From contig NZ_JASBRW010000045.1 of assembly GCF_030149235.1 (NCBI RefSeq), positions 1 through 34,239 of the forward strand: 34,239 nucleotides of DNA, in the 5' to 3' direction. A model generated the notes under the pieces. That model searched no databases. It was not told the DNA's origin and saw nothing but the letters and a program-made list of their open reading frames with translations. A program made the position numbers and the translations under genes. Source of the stretch: Maricaulis sp. (lineage in GTDB: Bacteria > Pseudomonadota > Alphaproteobacteria > Caulobacterales > Maricaulaceae). Numbering within the stretch: position 1 is the stretch's first letter; each line of letters begins with the position of its first letter. Below are positions 15,698 to 23,865 of this stretch, in pieces.

Positions 15698-16684
15698 ATG
15701 AGCGATAATTTCCCGCTGAACGCCCCCGACGCCATTGCCGACACCCAGGCCCTGTTCGGGTTCGACGCCGGTTTCGAAGTGATGATGTTCTCCCAGCCGG
15801 ATGAGCACACGCCGAAAATCGACCCGGATTACGTCTTCGACCCGGCCACCACCCGGGCGATTCTGGCCGGCTTTGCCCGCAATCGCCGGGTCATGATCCA
15901 GGGCTATCACGGCACCGGTAAATCGACCCATGTCGAACAGGTCGCCGCCCGCCTCAACTGGCCCATGGTGCGCGTCAATCTCGACAGTCACGTCTCGCGT
16001 ATCGACATGGTCGGCAAGGACGCCATCGTGCTGAAGGATGGCAAGCAGGTCACCGAATTCCAGGAAGGCATCCTGCCCTGGGCCCTGCAGCGCCCGATCG
16101 CGCTCCTGTTCGATGAATATGATGCCGGCCGTCCGGATGTGATGTTCGTGATCCAGCGCGTGCTGGAAGCCTCCGGCTCGCTGACACTGCTGGACCAGAC
16201 CAAGGTCATCCGTCCGCATCCCTATTTCCGCCTCTTCGCCACAACCAACACGATTGGCCTCGGCGATACGACGGGCCTCTATCACGGTACGCAGCAGATC
16301 AACCAGGGCCAGATGGACCGCTGGTCGATTGTGTCGACGCTGAACTACCTGCCGTTCGAGACCGAGAACCAGATCGTGCTCGCGAAGATGAAGAAGCTCG
16401 CCTCCAGTGATGAGGGCACCGCCACCGTGGCCAATATGGTCAAGGTCGCCGACCTCACCCGCGAAGCCTTCATCAATGGCGATATCTCCACCGTGATGAG
16501 CCCGCGGACCGTGCTGACCTGGGCGGAGAACTACGAAATCTTCGACGATCTCGGCCACGCCTTCCGCCTCACCTTCCTCAACAAGTGTGACGAGCCGGAA
16601 CGCCCGACCATCGCCGAGATGTATCAGCGCGTCTTCGGTGTCGACCTGGTCGAAGCCCCGGTGAAGCCGGCGGCTGTGGCTTAG
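15698..16684 (+). CDS. cobS: CobS, AAA+ subunit of the cobaltochelatase-type complex
   Basis: CobS is the MoxR-like AAA+ ATPase that works with CobT and CobN to insert Co2+ into hydrogenobyrinic acid a,c-diamide. The 328-residue protein shows Walker A GYHGTGKS at residues 69-76, Walker [10 protein letters not shown] near 139-147, the sensor-type [22 protein letters not shown] around 185-206, and QMDRWSIV with the arginine-finger region. Length and start ([23 protein letters not shown]) match the family. In many alphaproteobacteria cobT follows closely; here it is about 7 kb away at 23866. The stop lies 4 nt from the convergent ATPase stop. No cobN is in this window. Confidence 0.95.
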   Translation: MSDNFPLNAPDAIADTQALFGFDAGFEVMMFSQPDEHTPKIDPDYVFDPATTRAILAGFARNRRVMIQGYHGTGKSTHVEQVAARLNWPMVRVNLDSHVSRIDMVGKDAIVLKDGKQVTEFQEGILPWALQRPIALLFDEYDAGRPDVMFVIQRVLEASGSLTLLDQTKVIRPHPYFRLFATTNTIGLGDTTGLYHGTQQINQGQMDRWSIVSTLNYLPFETENQIVLAKMKKLASSDEGTATVANMVKVADLTREAFINGDISTVMSPRTVLTWAENYEIFDDLGHAFRLTFLNKCDEPERPTIAEMYQRVFGVDLVEAPVKPAAVA

Positions 16685-16688
16685 TCCC

Positions 16689-17810
16689 CTAAAGCCGCAA
16701 TTCCTCGGCCGGCCGTTCCTTGACCCAGGCTTCGATCAGCGGATCGGAGATGCGCCAGTCCTTGTCCCAGCGGTCGACGACGTCGAGCCGGCGCAGGCGG
16801 CGCAGGGCGGCCTGGATTTCGCTCGCCTGCAGGCTGGCGCCGGCAGTCAGCTGAGCGATCGCATTGCGACCCTCCTCGCCATAGATCTGCTCGACGCGCT
16901 CGGCCAGAAGCCGCGCGACAATGCGCTGGCCCGGCGAGAGTTTGAGCCAGATCGGTTCAAAGCCGAGCTCCTCGGCCAGGGCGGCGCGGACCAGGTCCAG
17001 CGTGCCGTCCTCGTCGAGATCGGGACGCACGGCCAGCATCATCAGCCAGCGCTGGAAGATCAGGGGATTGCGCTCGAAGCGCTCGAACACGGCGTCCGCC
17101 TTGGCCCGGTCCAGCTTGCGCCTGGAAATCTCACCGAAGGCCTTGAGCTGGTGGGCGACGAATTCCTCCCCCAGCGGCGGCAGGTCGACGGGGGTTGCGA
17201 AGCGGAAGAAGGGCGCGCTGCGGGTGGAGAAGACGCGGTTGAGCCCATCCACCGACGAGCCGGTGAAAATGGCCCGCAGCCCGTCGCGGCGCTTGTCCAG
17301 GGCTGTGCGCAAGGCGGCGACCAGCTCGGCATTCTCGCTGTCGGCCAGCTCCTGGAATTCGTCCAGCATAATCAGGGTCGGGTGACCGGGATCGGCGAGC
17401 GCGCCGAGCAGGGCATCCAGAGCCAGCAGCTGATCACCGGGCAGTTCGCGCGGTGACTGGCCGAGATCGACCGTCAGCTCGCCCGGCCCGACCGGGGCTT
17501 TCAGAGAGAAGCGCGCCTTCAGCTCACCCGGCCGCGCGGTCAGGCGGCGGCCCATCTTGCGGTGCTTCAGGGCGAGATCGAGCTCGAACAGGGTGAGGGC
17601 CAGGGGGGCGCCGGTCTGCATGAAGCTGACATAGACAACGCGATGGCGTTTGCGTTCAGCCAGCGGGGCGAGATCGTTCAGCAGGAATTGCGTCTTGCCC
17701 ATGCGCCGCGGGCCAAACAGGCTGACGCCCTGGATCGGCCCGTCCATCAACAGGGTCAGGACAGAGCGGGCGAAATCAGCGCGCGGGAAATGCCAGGGCG
17801 AGGTGCTCAT
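16689..17810 (-). CDS. P-loop ATPase of the archaeal-ATPase/STAND-like type
   Basis: This 373-residue protein carries Walker A GPRRMGKT at residues 33-40, Walker B LIMLDEFQEL near 145-155 and a sensor-1-like AIFTGSS about 30 residues later. The C-terminal third is a winged-helix-like region (LTAGASLQASEIQAALRRLRRLDVVD, then WRISDPLIEAWVKE). This order is typical of the COG1672-type ATPases, whose cellular role is mostly unknown and which often sit in accessory or mobile regions. The ATG at 17810 is preceded by TATAAA with only 8 bases between, which suggests a leaderless transcript. The gene is divergent from the deacetylase-like gene and convergent with cobS. No toxin-like or nuclease domain is visible. 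Confidence 0.85.
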   Translation of the reverse strand: MSTSPWHFPRADFARSVLTLLMDGPIQGVSLFGPRRMGKTQFLLNDLAPLAERKRHRVVYVSFMQTGAPLALTLFELDLALKHRKMGRRLTARPGELKARFSLKAPVGPGELTVDLGQSPRELPGDQLLALDALLGALADPGHPTLIMLDEFQELADSENAELVAALRTALDKRRDGLRAIFTGSSVDGLNRVFSTRSAPFFRFATPVDLPPLGEEFVAHQLKAFGEISRRKLDRAKADAVFERFERNPLIFQRWLMMLAVRPDLDEDGTLDLVRAALAEELGFEPIWLKLSPGQRIVARLLAERVEQIYGEEGRNAIAQLTAGASLQASEIQAALRRLRRLDVVDRWDKDWRISDPLIEAWVKERPAEELRL

Positions 17811-17818
17811 GAATCAAG

Positions 17819-17900
17819 TTTATACGCGTCTGGCTAATTAGCTACCCGTGAATAATCACGGCTGAAACGGACGTGACATTCGCGCGAGCGCGCCTAGATA
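17819..17900. promoter_or_regulatory. Divergent promoters flanking an inverted repeat
   Basis: On the plus strand GTGACA (17873-17878), a 16-bp spacer and TAGATA (17895-17900) end 7 bases before the ATG at 17908. On the minus strand TATAAA (17824-17819) ends 8 bases before the ATG at 17810; its -35 box is weak. Between them CCGTGA (17846-17851) and TCACGG (17856-17861) form a perfect inverted repeat with a 4-bp spacer, lying over the minus -35 region. This is a good operator candidate for joint control of both genes. Confidence 0.5.
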
Positions 17901-17907
17901 TCGGCTC

Positions 17908-18807
17908 ATGCAGGTCTTCTATTCCGACACCTTCACACTGCCCCTGCCGGATAATCACCGCTTTCCCGGCAGCAAATACCGGCTCTTGCGCGAGCGCCTC
18001 CTGGCCGACGGGCTGGTGGCGGAGACGCAATTGGTGGAAAGCCCGCTGGCCCGCACCGAGGATATCCTGCGCGCCCATGATGCGGATTATGTCGACGCCT
18101 TCGAAACCGGCACGCTGGACGAGAAAGCCATCCGCCGCATCGGTTTTCCCTGGTCAAAGCAACTGGTTACCCGCACTCGCGCGACGGCCGGTGGGGCTGT
18201 CGCGGCAGCGAAAGCCGCGCTGGAGGACGGGATAGCGGGACAATTGGCCGGCGGTACGCATCACGCCCATCGCGATTTCGGCTCGGGCTATTGCATCTAT
18301 AACGACCACGCCATCGCCGCCCTGACCCTTATCGAGACGGGCCTGGCCCGCCGCATCGCCATTATCGATCTCGACGTGCACCAGGGCGATGGCAATGCGG
18401 CCATCCTGAAGGACCACCCGGAAGTCTTTGTCTTCTCCATGCATGGCGAGAAGAACTTCCCCTTCCGCAAGACCGTCAGTGATCTCGACGTGCCCCTGCC
18501 CGACCATATGCAGGACGAGGCCTATAACGAGACGCTGGAAACCCACCTGCCCGCCGTTTTCGCCTTCGGCCCGGACCTCGTGCTCTACCAGTCCGGCGTT
18601 GATGCACTGAAGCAGGACCGGCTTGGCCGCCTCAGCCTCACCCATGAAGGGTTGATGCAGCGCGACGCCACCGTGCTCTCGGCCTGCCGCGCCCGCGGCA
18701 TTCCCGTAGCCATGGGCATTGGCGGCGGCTATGCCGACCCGATCGAGGCTTCGGTCGAGGCCTATGCCAATACCTACCGGGTAGCGAACCGGCTTTACGG
18801 GGGTTGA
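17908..18807 (+). CDS. Histone-deacetylase-superfamily protein (class IV-like)
   Basis: The 299-residue product has the arginase/deacetylase fold signature. H118-H119 (GGTHHAHRDFGSGYC) form the catalytic His pair. D156 and H158 (DLDVHQGDG) and D232 (QSGVDALKQDRLG) are the zinc ligands, and Tyr275 in IGGGY stands at the transition-state position. All catalytic positions are kept, so the enzyme should be active on an acylated amine: lysine in proteins, a polyamine or a small molecule. GTHHA and the overall length are most like the class IV/HDAC11-related bacterial group. The ATG at 17908 has no Shine-Dalgarno and may be leaderless. The stop lies 3 nt from the convergent flavoprotein stop. Confidence 0.9.
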   Translation: MQVFYSDTFTLPLPDNHRFPGSKYRLLRERLLADGLVAETQLVESPLARTEDILRAHDADYVDAFETGTLDEKAIRRIGFPWSKQLVTRTRATAGGAVAAAKAALEDGIAGQLAGGTHHAHRDFGSGYCIYNDHAIAALTLIETGLARRIAIIDLDVHQGDGNAAILKDHPEVFVFSMHGEKNFPFRKTVSDLDVPLPDHMQDEAYNETLETHLPAVFAFGPDLVLYQSGVDALKQDRLGRLSLTHEGLMQRDATVLSACRARGIPVAMGIGGGYADPIEASVEAYANTYRVANRLYGG

Positions 18808-18810
18808 AGG

Positions 18811-19767
18811 CTAGCGCTCCGGCTCGGCCAGCACCGCATCGGCCAGGGCGACACCGCTCTGGAACGCGGCCTCGACCCGCGGTCCCATACACCAGTCCCC
18901 GGCGGCTCCCAGCCCAAGGCCGGCCTCCCAGACAAAGGGCTGGCCAAGCGGTTCGGTGACCCGTGCATAACGCCAGCGATGCGCCTCGCCATGCGCCGCC
19001 ACCGGCAAGGCCTGACCGGCGATCTCGACAAACATCGCAGTCAGCTGGGCGATCACCCAGTCCGGCTCGGCCTCAAGGTGCGCGACACTCCACGCCGGCG
19101 AGGCCTGCAACACCCAGGCATCCGCCTCACCGGGCCGCCCCGGCTTGGAAGAATTGCGCGCACACCAGGCCAGCGCATGCGCGTCATGGCGGAATACATC
19201 GGCCGCGACCGGCAGCGGTGCGTCAAAGGCCAGCATCACCGTCCAGCAGGGCGCCAGTTCGGCTTCGGGCAGGCTGGCGAAGGCGGCACCATGGCGGGCC
19301 AGGAGATCCGTGGTCTGCGGCACCGGCGCCGTCACCAGCACCGCATCAAAACGCGTCTCCGGCGTGTTGTCGCCGGCCTCGAGACGCCAGCCCCCACTTT
19401 CCCGCTCAATGGCCTCGACCCGGATACTTGTGTGAACCAGAAGCTGTTTCGCCAGCGGCTTGACCAGGCCGCTCATCCCGGGCTGCCCGACCCACCAGAT
19501 CCACTTGCCCTTGTCGGCACCGGCCGGCGACCAACGATCGGCATTGCCGGCTTCAAAGGCGCGTTCCAGATAGGCGGAGAATTCCGGTGAGCGGGCGGTC
19601 ACGTATTGAGTGCCATGATCGAAACTGGCGATCTCGCGCCGGCGCGTGGCCAGGCGTCCGCCCGTGCCGCGGCTCTTTTCAAACAGCTCGACGGCATGGC
19701 CGGCCCGCTTGAGACGGTCGCCACAGGCCAGACCGGAGAGCCCGGCTCCGATAATCGCTAAACGCAT
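18811..19767 (-). CDS. Renalase-like NAD(P)/FAD-dependent oxidoreductase
   Basis: The 318-residue protein opens with the dinucleotide-binding Rossmann motif GAGLSGL (residues 7-13), followed by ELFEKSRGTGGRLATRR, the second FAD-contact region seen in amine oxidase and renalase families. FDHGTQYVTARSPEF is a further hallmark of bacterial renalase-like proteins. The C-terminal GLGAAGDWCMGPRVEAAFQSGVALADAV closes the FAD site. Bacterial renalases oxidise isomeric dihydropyridine forms of NAD(P)H; whether this one does is unknown. The ATG at 19767 has only a weak ribosome-binding site. No direct partner is evident nearby. Confidence 0.87.
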   Translation of the reverse strand: MRLAIIGAGLSGLACGDRLKRAGHAVELFEKSRGTGGRLATRRREIASFDHGTQYVTARSPEFSAYLERAFEAGNADRWSPAGADKGKWIWWVGQPGMSGLVKPLAKQLLVHTSIRVEAIERESGGWRLEAGDNTPETRFDAVLVTAPVPQTTDLLARHGAAFASLPEAELAPCWTVMLAFDAPLPVAADVFRHDAHALAWCARNSSKPGRPGEADAWVLQASPAWSVAHLEAEPDWVIAQLTAMFVEIAGQALPVAAHGEAHRWRYARVTEPLGQPFVWEAGLGLGAAGDWCMGPRVEAAFQSGVALADAVLAEPER

Positions 19768-19846
19768 GACATCGCACTCTTGTCCATGGAGCGAAGATTA
19801 GCGCACCGGAGGAGCCGGGCCAGCGCCGCAACTGCGGCATAAGGCG

Positions 19847-22186
19847 TCAGCTCACCTTGCTGTCCGTCTCGGGCCGCGGAGACAGATAGCGCGCGATCAG
19901 CGAGGCGACCTTGTCCATGGCAAAAGGCTTGGAACAGATGTCGTCAGCCCCACAGGCCTGGGTCCGTTGGCGCGCATCACCGGAGACGTCCGCCGTCAGC
20001 ATGATAATCGGCACCAGCGCATGCAGGTCCTCGCCGGCGCGAATCCGTTCGACGCAGGCATCCCCGGCCATGCCGGGCATGTGCAGGTCCATGAAGATGA
20101 TATCGCAGGCATTTTTCTCGAGCGCCGCCAGCGCGGCCTCGCCGCCATCGGCCTCGACGACCTCGAAACCCATTGATTTCAGCAAGGCGCTACAAACAAT
20201 GCGGTTGGTGTGGACATCATCGACGACCAGAGCCCGGCGGCCGTGCCCGAGCTGGACATCCTGCTCCAGACCGGACCGCTGGCTGGCCTTGGGCGCGGCG
20301 ATCTTGGCCAGGCGGGCCTCGGCCGGCAGGGTCACCTTGAACATCGCCCCCTTGCCCGGCTTGCTCGTGACTTCAATACGGCCATCCATCAGCTCGACCA
20401 GCTCCGAGACCACGCTCAGCCCCAGACCACTGCCGCCGAAACGGCGCTGGATCGACCCGTCCGCCTGGACGAAACGGTCAAAAATCTTCTCCTGATCGGC
20501 CTCACTCAGACCGATGCCGCTATCCTCAACCGCTATCACCAGGCCACCGTTTTGGTCCCGGCACAGACGGGTATAGACATGGCCTGTCTCGGTAAACTTG
20601 ACGGCGTTTCCGACCAGGTTGGTGACAATCTGTTTGACCCGGGAAAAATCAAGCGAAACCTCGACCGTCGCCGGCCAGGACGAGATGAACTGGAAATCCA
20701 GCTTCTTTTTCTCCACCAGAGGCGCGAGCCCATTGACGGTGTCGCCCAGCAGGCGGTCCGGCAGCCCCCATTCCTTGTGCAGGACCATCAGCCCGGTTTC
20801 GATCTGGGTGACATCGAGAATGTCGTTGATGAGCGCCAGCAAGGTCTCACCGGACGCGGTCAGCGTATTGAGATAACGGCGCTGGGTTTCGTCCAGTTCA
20901 CTGGCGTCCAGCAATTGCGCCATGCCGAGGACGCCGTGAAGGGGGGTGCGCACCTCATGGGAAACTGTGGCGAGGAACTCGGTTTTCAGACGGTTCGCCG
21001 AGGCTTCCTTCTCAGCGGCGCGAACCTGCTCGGTAACGTCCCAATTGATGCCAACGATACGCGTCGTTTCGCCGTGCTTAATGGAAGCGTGAGAGCGGAT
21101 ATAGCATTCCCTCTCCTCGCCCGGCTCGCCCTTCTCGATCCTGAAGGTCCACTCGAAACTGTCTCCGGTCTCGTGCAAGTCCGCCATCAACAGGTGGGCC
21201 CGCTCTACATCGGCAGGGTCGAGCGTATTCTCCCAGGTTTCATAAGGAACAACCGGGCCAGTATTTTCGAGTCCGTAGAGCTCGAACATCTCATCGTCCC
21301 AAACCAAGGTCTGGGTTTCCACGGTATATTCCCAGATTCCCATACGAGCGGACGATGTAGCCAGCTGCAATCGCTCGCTGGTCTCGGCAAGTCTGCGGGC
21401 GGCCTCACGCTGTTCGGTCACATCCCAATTGATGCCGACCATGATAACGCGACCATCCGCATTGGTGAATGTCGATGCACGACCGATAAGATGGCGAATG
21501 CCGTACTCCGGGTGGTGGATGCGGAACTCCGCGTTGAATTCGCCATCGGTTTCCACAGAGCGCCGGACACGATCCTCCGCATCGTCCCGGTCATCCGGGT
21601 GGACGCGATCTCGCCAATCGTCATACACGCCGCTGAATTCATCGGCAGTGATGCCGTAGAGCTTGAGCATGGTCTCGTCCCAGCTCAGGGTCTCGCTGAC
21701 GGCATCATATTCCCATACGCCGATACCACCGCCCCTTGCGGCCAGGCGGGCGCGCTCGGCATTGGCCTTGGCCTGCGCTTCTGCTTCGCGCAAAGCGTCC
21801 TCGCGCTCGACCTGATCGGAAACATCGCGCAGGACAGAAATCCAGTAATGGAAATAGCCCGACTCGTCGGCAACCGGGCGAATGTTGATATCACACCAGA
21901 AACTGGTGCCATCCTTGCGGTAATTGAGGACTTCCTGTCGCACCGGCTGCCAAGCCTGCAGGCCCGCTCGGATCTTGTCCAACGCGGTCCGATCACTGCC
22001 CTCGCCCTGCAGAATACGTGGCGTCTTGCCGACAATATCGTCGAGCGCATAGCCCGTCATTTCCGTGAAGGCCTTGTTGCACCAGACGATGCGCGGCCCC
22101 GGGTGGTTGATCGGTTCGGCCTCGCAGATCAGGACAGCATCGGAGATGTGCTCATGCATCCGCGCGATGACACTATCCAGTTTCAT
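19847..22186 (-). CDS. Hybrid sensor histidine kinase with three PAS domains and a receiver
   Basis: The 779-residue soluble kinase has no membrane segment. PAS1 (about 10-125) is LOV-like: GKTPRILQG at 53-61 aligns with the GxNCRFLQG flavin motif, but Pro56 stands where the photoactive Cys should be, and FWC (96-98) replaces the usual FWN. PAS2 (about 147-258) and PAS3 (about 275-385) are PAS_3-type and end in the near-identical GINWDVTEQ, suggesting internal duplication. HisKA has H410 in SHEVRTPLHG. The HATPase has NLVGNAVKFT, VEDSGIGL and GGSGLGLSV. The C-terminal receiver has phospho-acceptor D700 (FMDLHMPGM) and the conserved Lys in SKPF. The ATG overlaps the stop of the upstream HATPase gene, so the pair is co-translated. 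Downstream targets are unknown. Confidence 0.93.
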   Translation of the reverse strand: MKLDSVIARMHEHISDAVLICEAEPINHPGPRIVWCNKAFTEMTGYALDDIVGKTPRILQGEGSDRTALDKIRAGLQAWQPVRQEVLNYRKDGTSFWCDINIRPVADESGYFHYWISVLRDVSDQVEREDALREAEAQAKANAERARLAARGGGIGVWEYDAVSETLSWDETMLKLYGITADEFSGVYDDWRDRVHPDDRDDAEDRVRRSVETDGEFNAEFRIHHPEYGIRHLIGRASTFTNADGRVIMVGINWDVTEQREAARRLAETSERLQLATSSARMGIWEYTVETQTLVWDDEMFELYGLENTGPVVPYETWENTLDPADVERAHLLMADLHETGDSFEWTFRIEKGEPGEERECYIRSHASIKHGETTRIVGINWDVTEQVRAAEKEASANRLKTEFLATVSHEVRTPLHGVLGMAQLLDASELDETQRRYLNTLTASGETLLALINDILDVTQIETGLMVLHKEWGLPDRLLGDTVNGLAPLVEKKKLDFQFISSWPATVEVSLDFSRVKQIVTNLVGNAVKFTETGHVYTRLCRDQNGGLVIAVEDSGIGLSEADQEKIFDRFVQADGSIQRRFGGSGLGLSVVSELVELMDGRIEVTSKPGKGAMFKVTLPAEARLAKIAAPKASQRSGLEQDVQLGHGRRALVVDDVHTNRIVCSALLKSMGFEVVEADGGEAALAALEKNACDIIFMDLHMPGMAGDACVERIRAGEDLHALVPIIMLTADVSGDARQRTQACGADDICSKPFAMDKVASLIARYLSPRPETDSKVS

Positions 22187-22716
22187 GCATCCGGCTCCGC
22201 CTGGCTACGTTTAAACTTGCGAGCCATGGCCACATTACCGGCCTCATTATAGCTGAGGCTGTCAAAGCTCATTTGCTCGGCCAGCAGCAGTCCGCGGCCA
22301 TTCAGGGTCGCTGTCGGGATATCCTTGTCGCGATTGCGCCAGTCGAAGCCGGCGCCCTCATCGCTGATGATCCACTCATAGCCGTCATCGCCGATCATCA
22401 TCAGGATCTTGACCTGGCGCTCTCCCCAGGGCGAGCGGGTCAGGCGCTCGGCGATTTCCAGATCCCAGCGCTCTTCTTCCAGCAATTGGGCCTTGAGCGT
22501 GCTGCCGATCTCCAGATTGCCGTGCTCAATACCGTTAAGGATAAGCTCGGTCAGGCCAATACTGACAGTGATCGGATCATCGGTCGCGGCCGCCATTTCG
22601 TCGGCGACACGCCGGGCATCGGCCAGCGTACGGGCATAGCGCTCGATACAGCTCGGCGAACGATCAGAGGTGTCAGGGCCAATCGGCCCCGGATCGGGTT
22701 TGGTCTGACAATTCAT
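22183..22716 (-). CDS. Stand-alone HATPase protein (RsbW/anti-sigma-like)
   Basis: The 177-residue protein is a GHKL ATPase domain without a histidine dimerisation region. It shows the N-box ELILNGIEHGN, a G1 box ISDEGAGFDW and a G2 box NGRGLLLAEQM. Such proteins act as anti-sigma or switch kinases (RsbW/SpoIIAB type) or as modules in phosphorelays. No STAS or PP2C partner is present; the only partner in sight is the hybrid kinase whose start overlaps this stop by 4 nt. A GAAGGTC ribosome-binding site precedes the ATG at 22716. The 128-bp gap upstream is AT-rich and probably holds the promoter, but I could not pick clear boxes. Confidence 0.85.
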   Translation of the reverse strand: MNCQTKPDPGPIGPDTSDRSPSCIERYARTLADARRVADEMAAATDDPITVSIGLTELILNGIEHGNLEIGSTLKAQLLEEERWDLEIAERLTRSPWGERQVKILMMIGDDGYEWIISDEGAGFDWRNRDKDIPTATLNGRGLLLAEQMSFDSLSYNEAGNVAMARKFKRSQAEPDA

Positions 22717-22844
22717 GAATGACCTTCGAAGGGTAGTGCGCGTTATATTTCAGAACACGCCTGCCCGCGAAACACCCGTAATTTACTATTATGCTTGGTA
22801 TACTCGCTATTAATAAACTCAGGCGTGCATATTCGAATTCGGAA

Positions 22845-23693
22845 TTATCTGAAAAAGTTCAATATCATAGCAGGCGCCCGATTGGCGATCTCCAGGGATT
22901 GGATGCCCAGCTGCTCGCGCGCATCAAGCGCAGCCAGACGCGCCCGGTCACGCCCGAGATCCGCGTCGACGAGATTACCGATCCCCGCCGCCGTGGCATC
23001 GTATTGCTTGGTCAGCATTTCTCTTTGAATGCCGAGCGTCTTCAGCGCCGTGCCCAGTCGCGAGACCGCGCCATTGACCGCATCCATCGAGTTTTCCAGC
23101 GTCGTCACCATGGCGGTGTCCGGCTGGGTGAGGATATGGCTGGTGTCGGAATAGGGCAGCGTGCCCGGCAAGGCCGCATCGACCAGCCCGCCGCCATCGA
23201 TCAGGTTTTCAGCCCCGATGGTCATCGTGTCCGTCGGGTCATCGCCGACGAGGACATTGAGCGCGCTGGCACCCGTCTCGAGCAGGTTGATATCGTTGAA
23301 CTCGGCGTTCTCGGCCAGGCGGTTGATCTGATTGCCGAGGATCACATAGTCATGCATCAGGGTGCGCCAGGTCGGCTCGTCCAGGCTCTTGTCCGTCGCG
23401 GAAACGAGGATGGAGCGCATCTCCACCATGAGATCGGATATGCCGGTCGCCGCGGCCAGCGCCACCTCGACCACACCGGTCGCCATGTCGATGGAACGGA
23501 AAGAGGCCTCGCGCGCCCCATTGGCCGCACGCATGCCCTGGGCAATCGCCCAGATCGTGCCATTGTCCTTGGCACTGCCGACTTTCAACCCTGTCGCAAC
23601 GCGCGTTTGCACGGCGAGCCGTTCGCTCACCAACGCGTCCATATGTTGCAAAGCAGAGTTTACGCCGGCCATGGAATGAACCGAAAAGCCCAT
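22845..23693 (-). CDS. Flagellin family protein
   Basis: The 282-residue product carries both flagellin D0/D1 ends: an N-terminal helix with [44 protein letters not shown], and a C-terminus ending [20 protein letters not shown]-Arg, the classical filament-core signature. The middle is short, as in alphaproteobacterial flagellins that lack a large variable domain. No other flagellar gene, FlaF or FlbT is nearby, so this is a solitary copy, probably a minor or alternative flagellin. It could also be a hook-associated FlgL-type protein, but the C-terminus fits flagellin better. A hairpin lies in its leader at 23720-23740. Confidence 0.88.
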   Translation of the reverse strand: MGFSVHSMAGVNSALQHMDALVSERLAVQTRVATGLKVGSAKDNGTIWAIAQGMRAANGAREASFRSIDMATGVVEVALAAATGISDLMVEMRSILVSATDKSLDEPTWRTLMHDYVILGNQINRLAENAEFNDINLLETGASALNVLVGDDPTDTMTIGAENLIDGGGLVDAALPGTLPYSDTSHILTQPDTAMVTTLENSMDAVNGAVSRLGTALKTLGIQREMLTKQYDATAAGIGNLVDADLGRDRARLAALDAREQLGIQSLEIANRAPAMILNFFR

Positions 23694-23719
23694 TCAGCCG
23701 TCTTCCGCCACCATGTTGC

Positions 23720-23740
23720 GCCTGCCTTTTTTGTGCAGGC
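23720..23740 (-). other. Hairpin in the flagellin 5' leader
   Basis: GCCTGC and GCAGGC (23720-23725 and 23735-23740) form a 6-bp stem with a 9-nt loop, about 27 bases upstream of the flagellin ATG on the minus strand. Flagellin mRNAs of Caulobacter are controlled at the leader by FlbT, so a structured leader is of interest. I found no convincing sigma-54 promoter here. Confidence 0.35.
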
Positions 23741-23865
23741 ATTTGGCACCAGTGTCGGAGAAGAGGGTTAGCGGGGCGTTACTGGCGTTTGCTAGCCTCC
23801 AATGTGCACCCACCCATTACACCTCCCCTCTCGCAATTGCGATCAAACCCGCTAATTTCAGCCCC

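Noticed and set aside
20210-22252. 680-codon open frame opposite the hybrid kinase
   Set aside because: It mirrors the kinase codons; the kinase has all its motifs in order, and the antisense product shows no domain.
23694-23865. Sigma-54 promoter for the flagellin gene
   Set aside because: GG and GC pairs near 23740-23760 are not 10 bp apart as the -24/-12 consensus needs.
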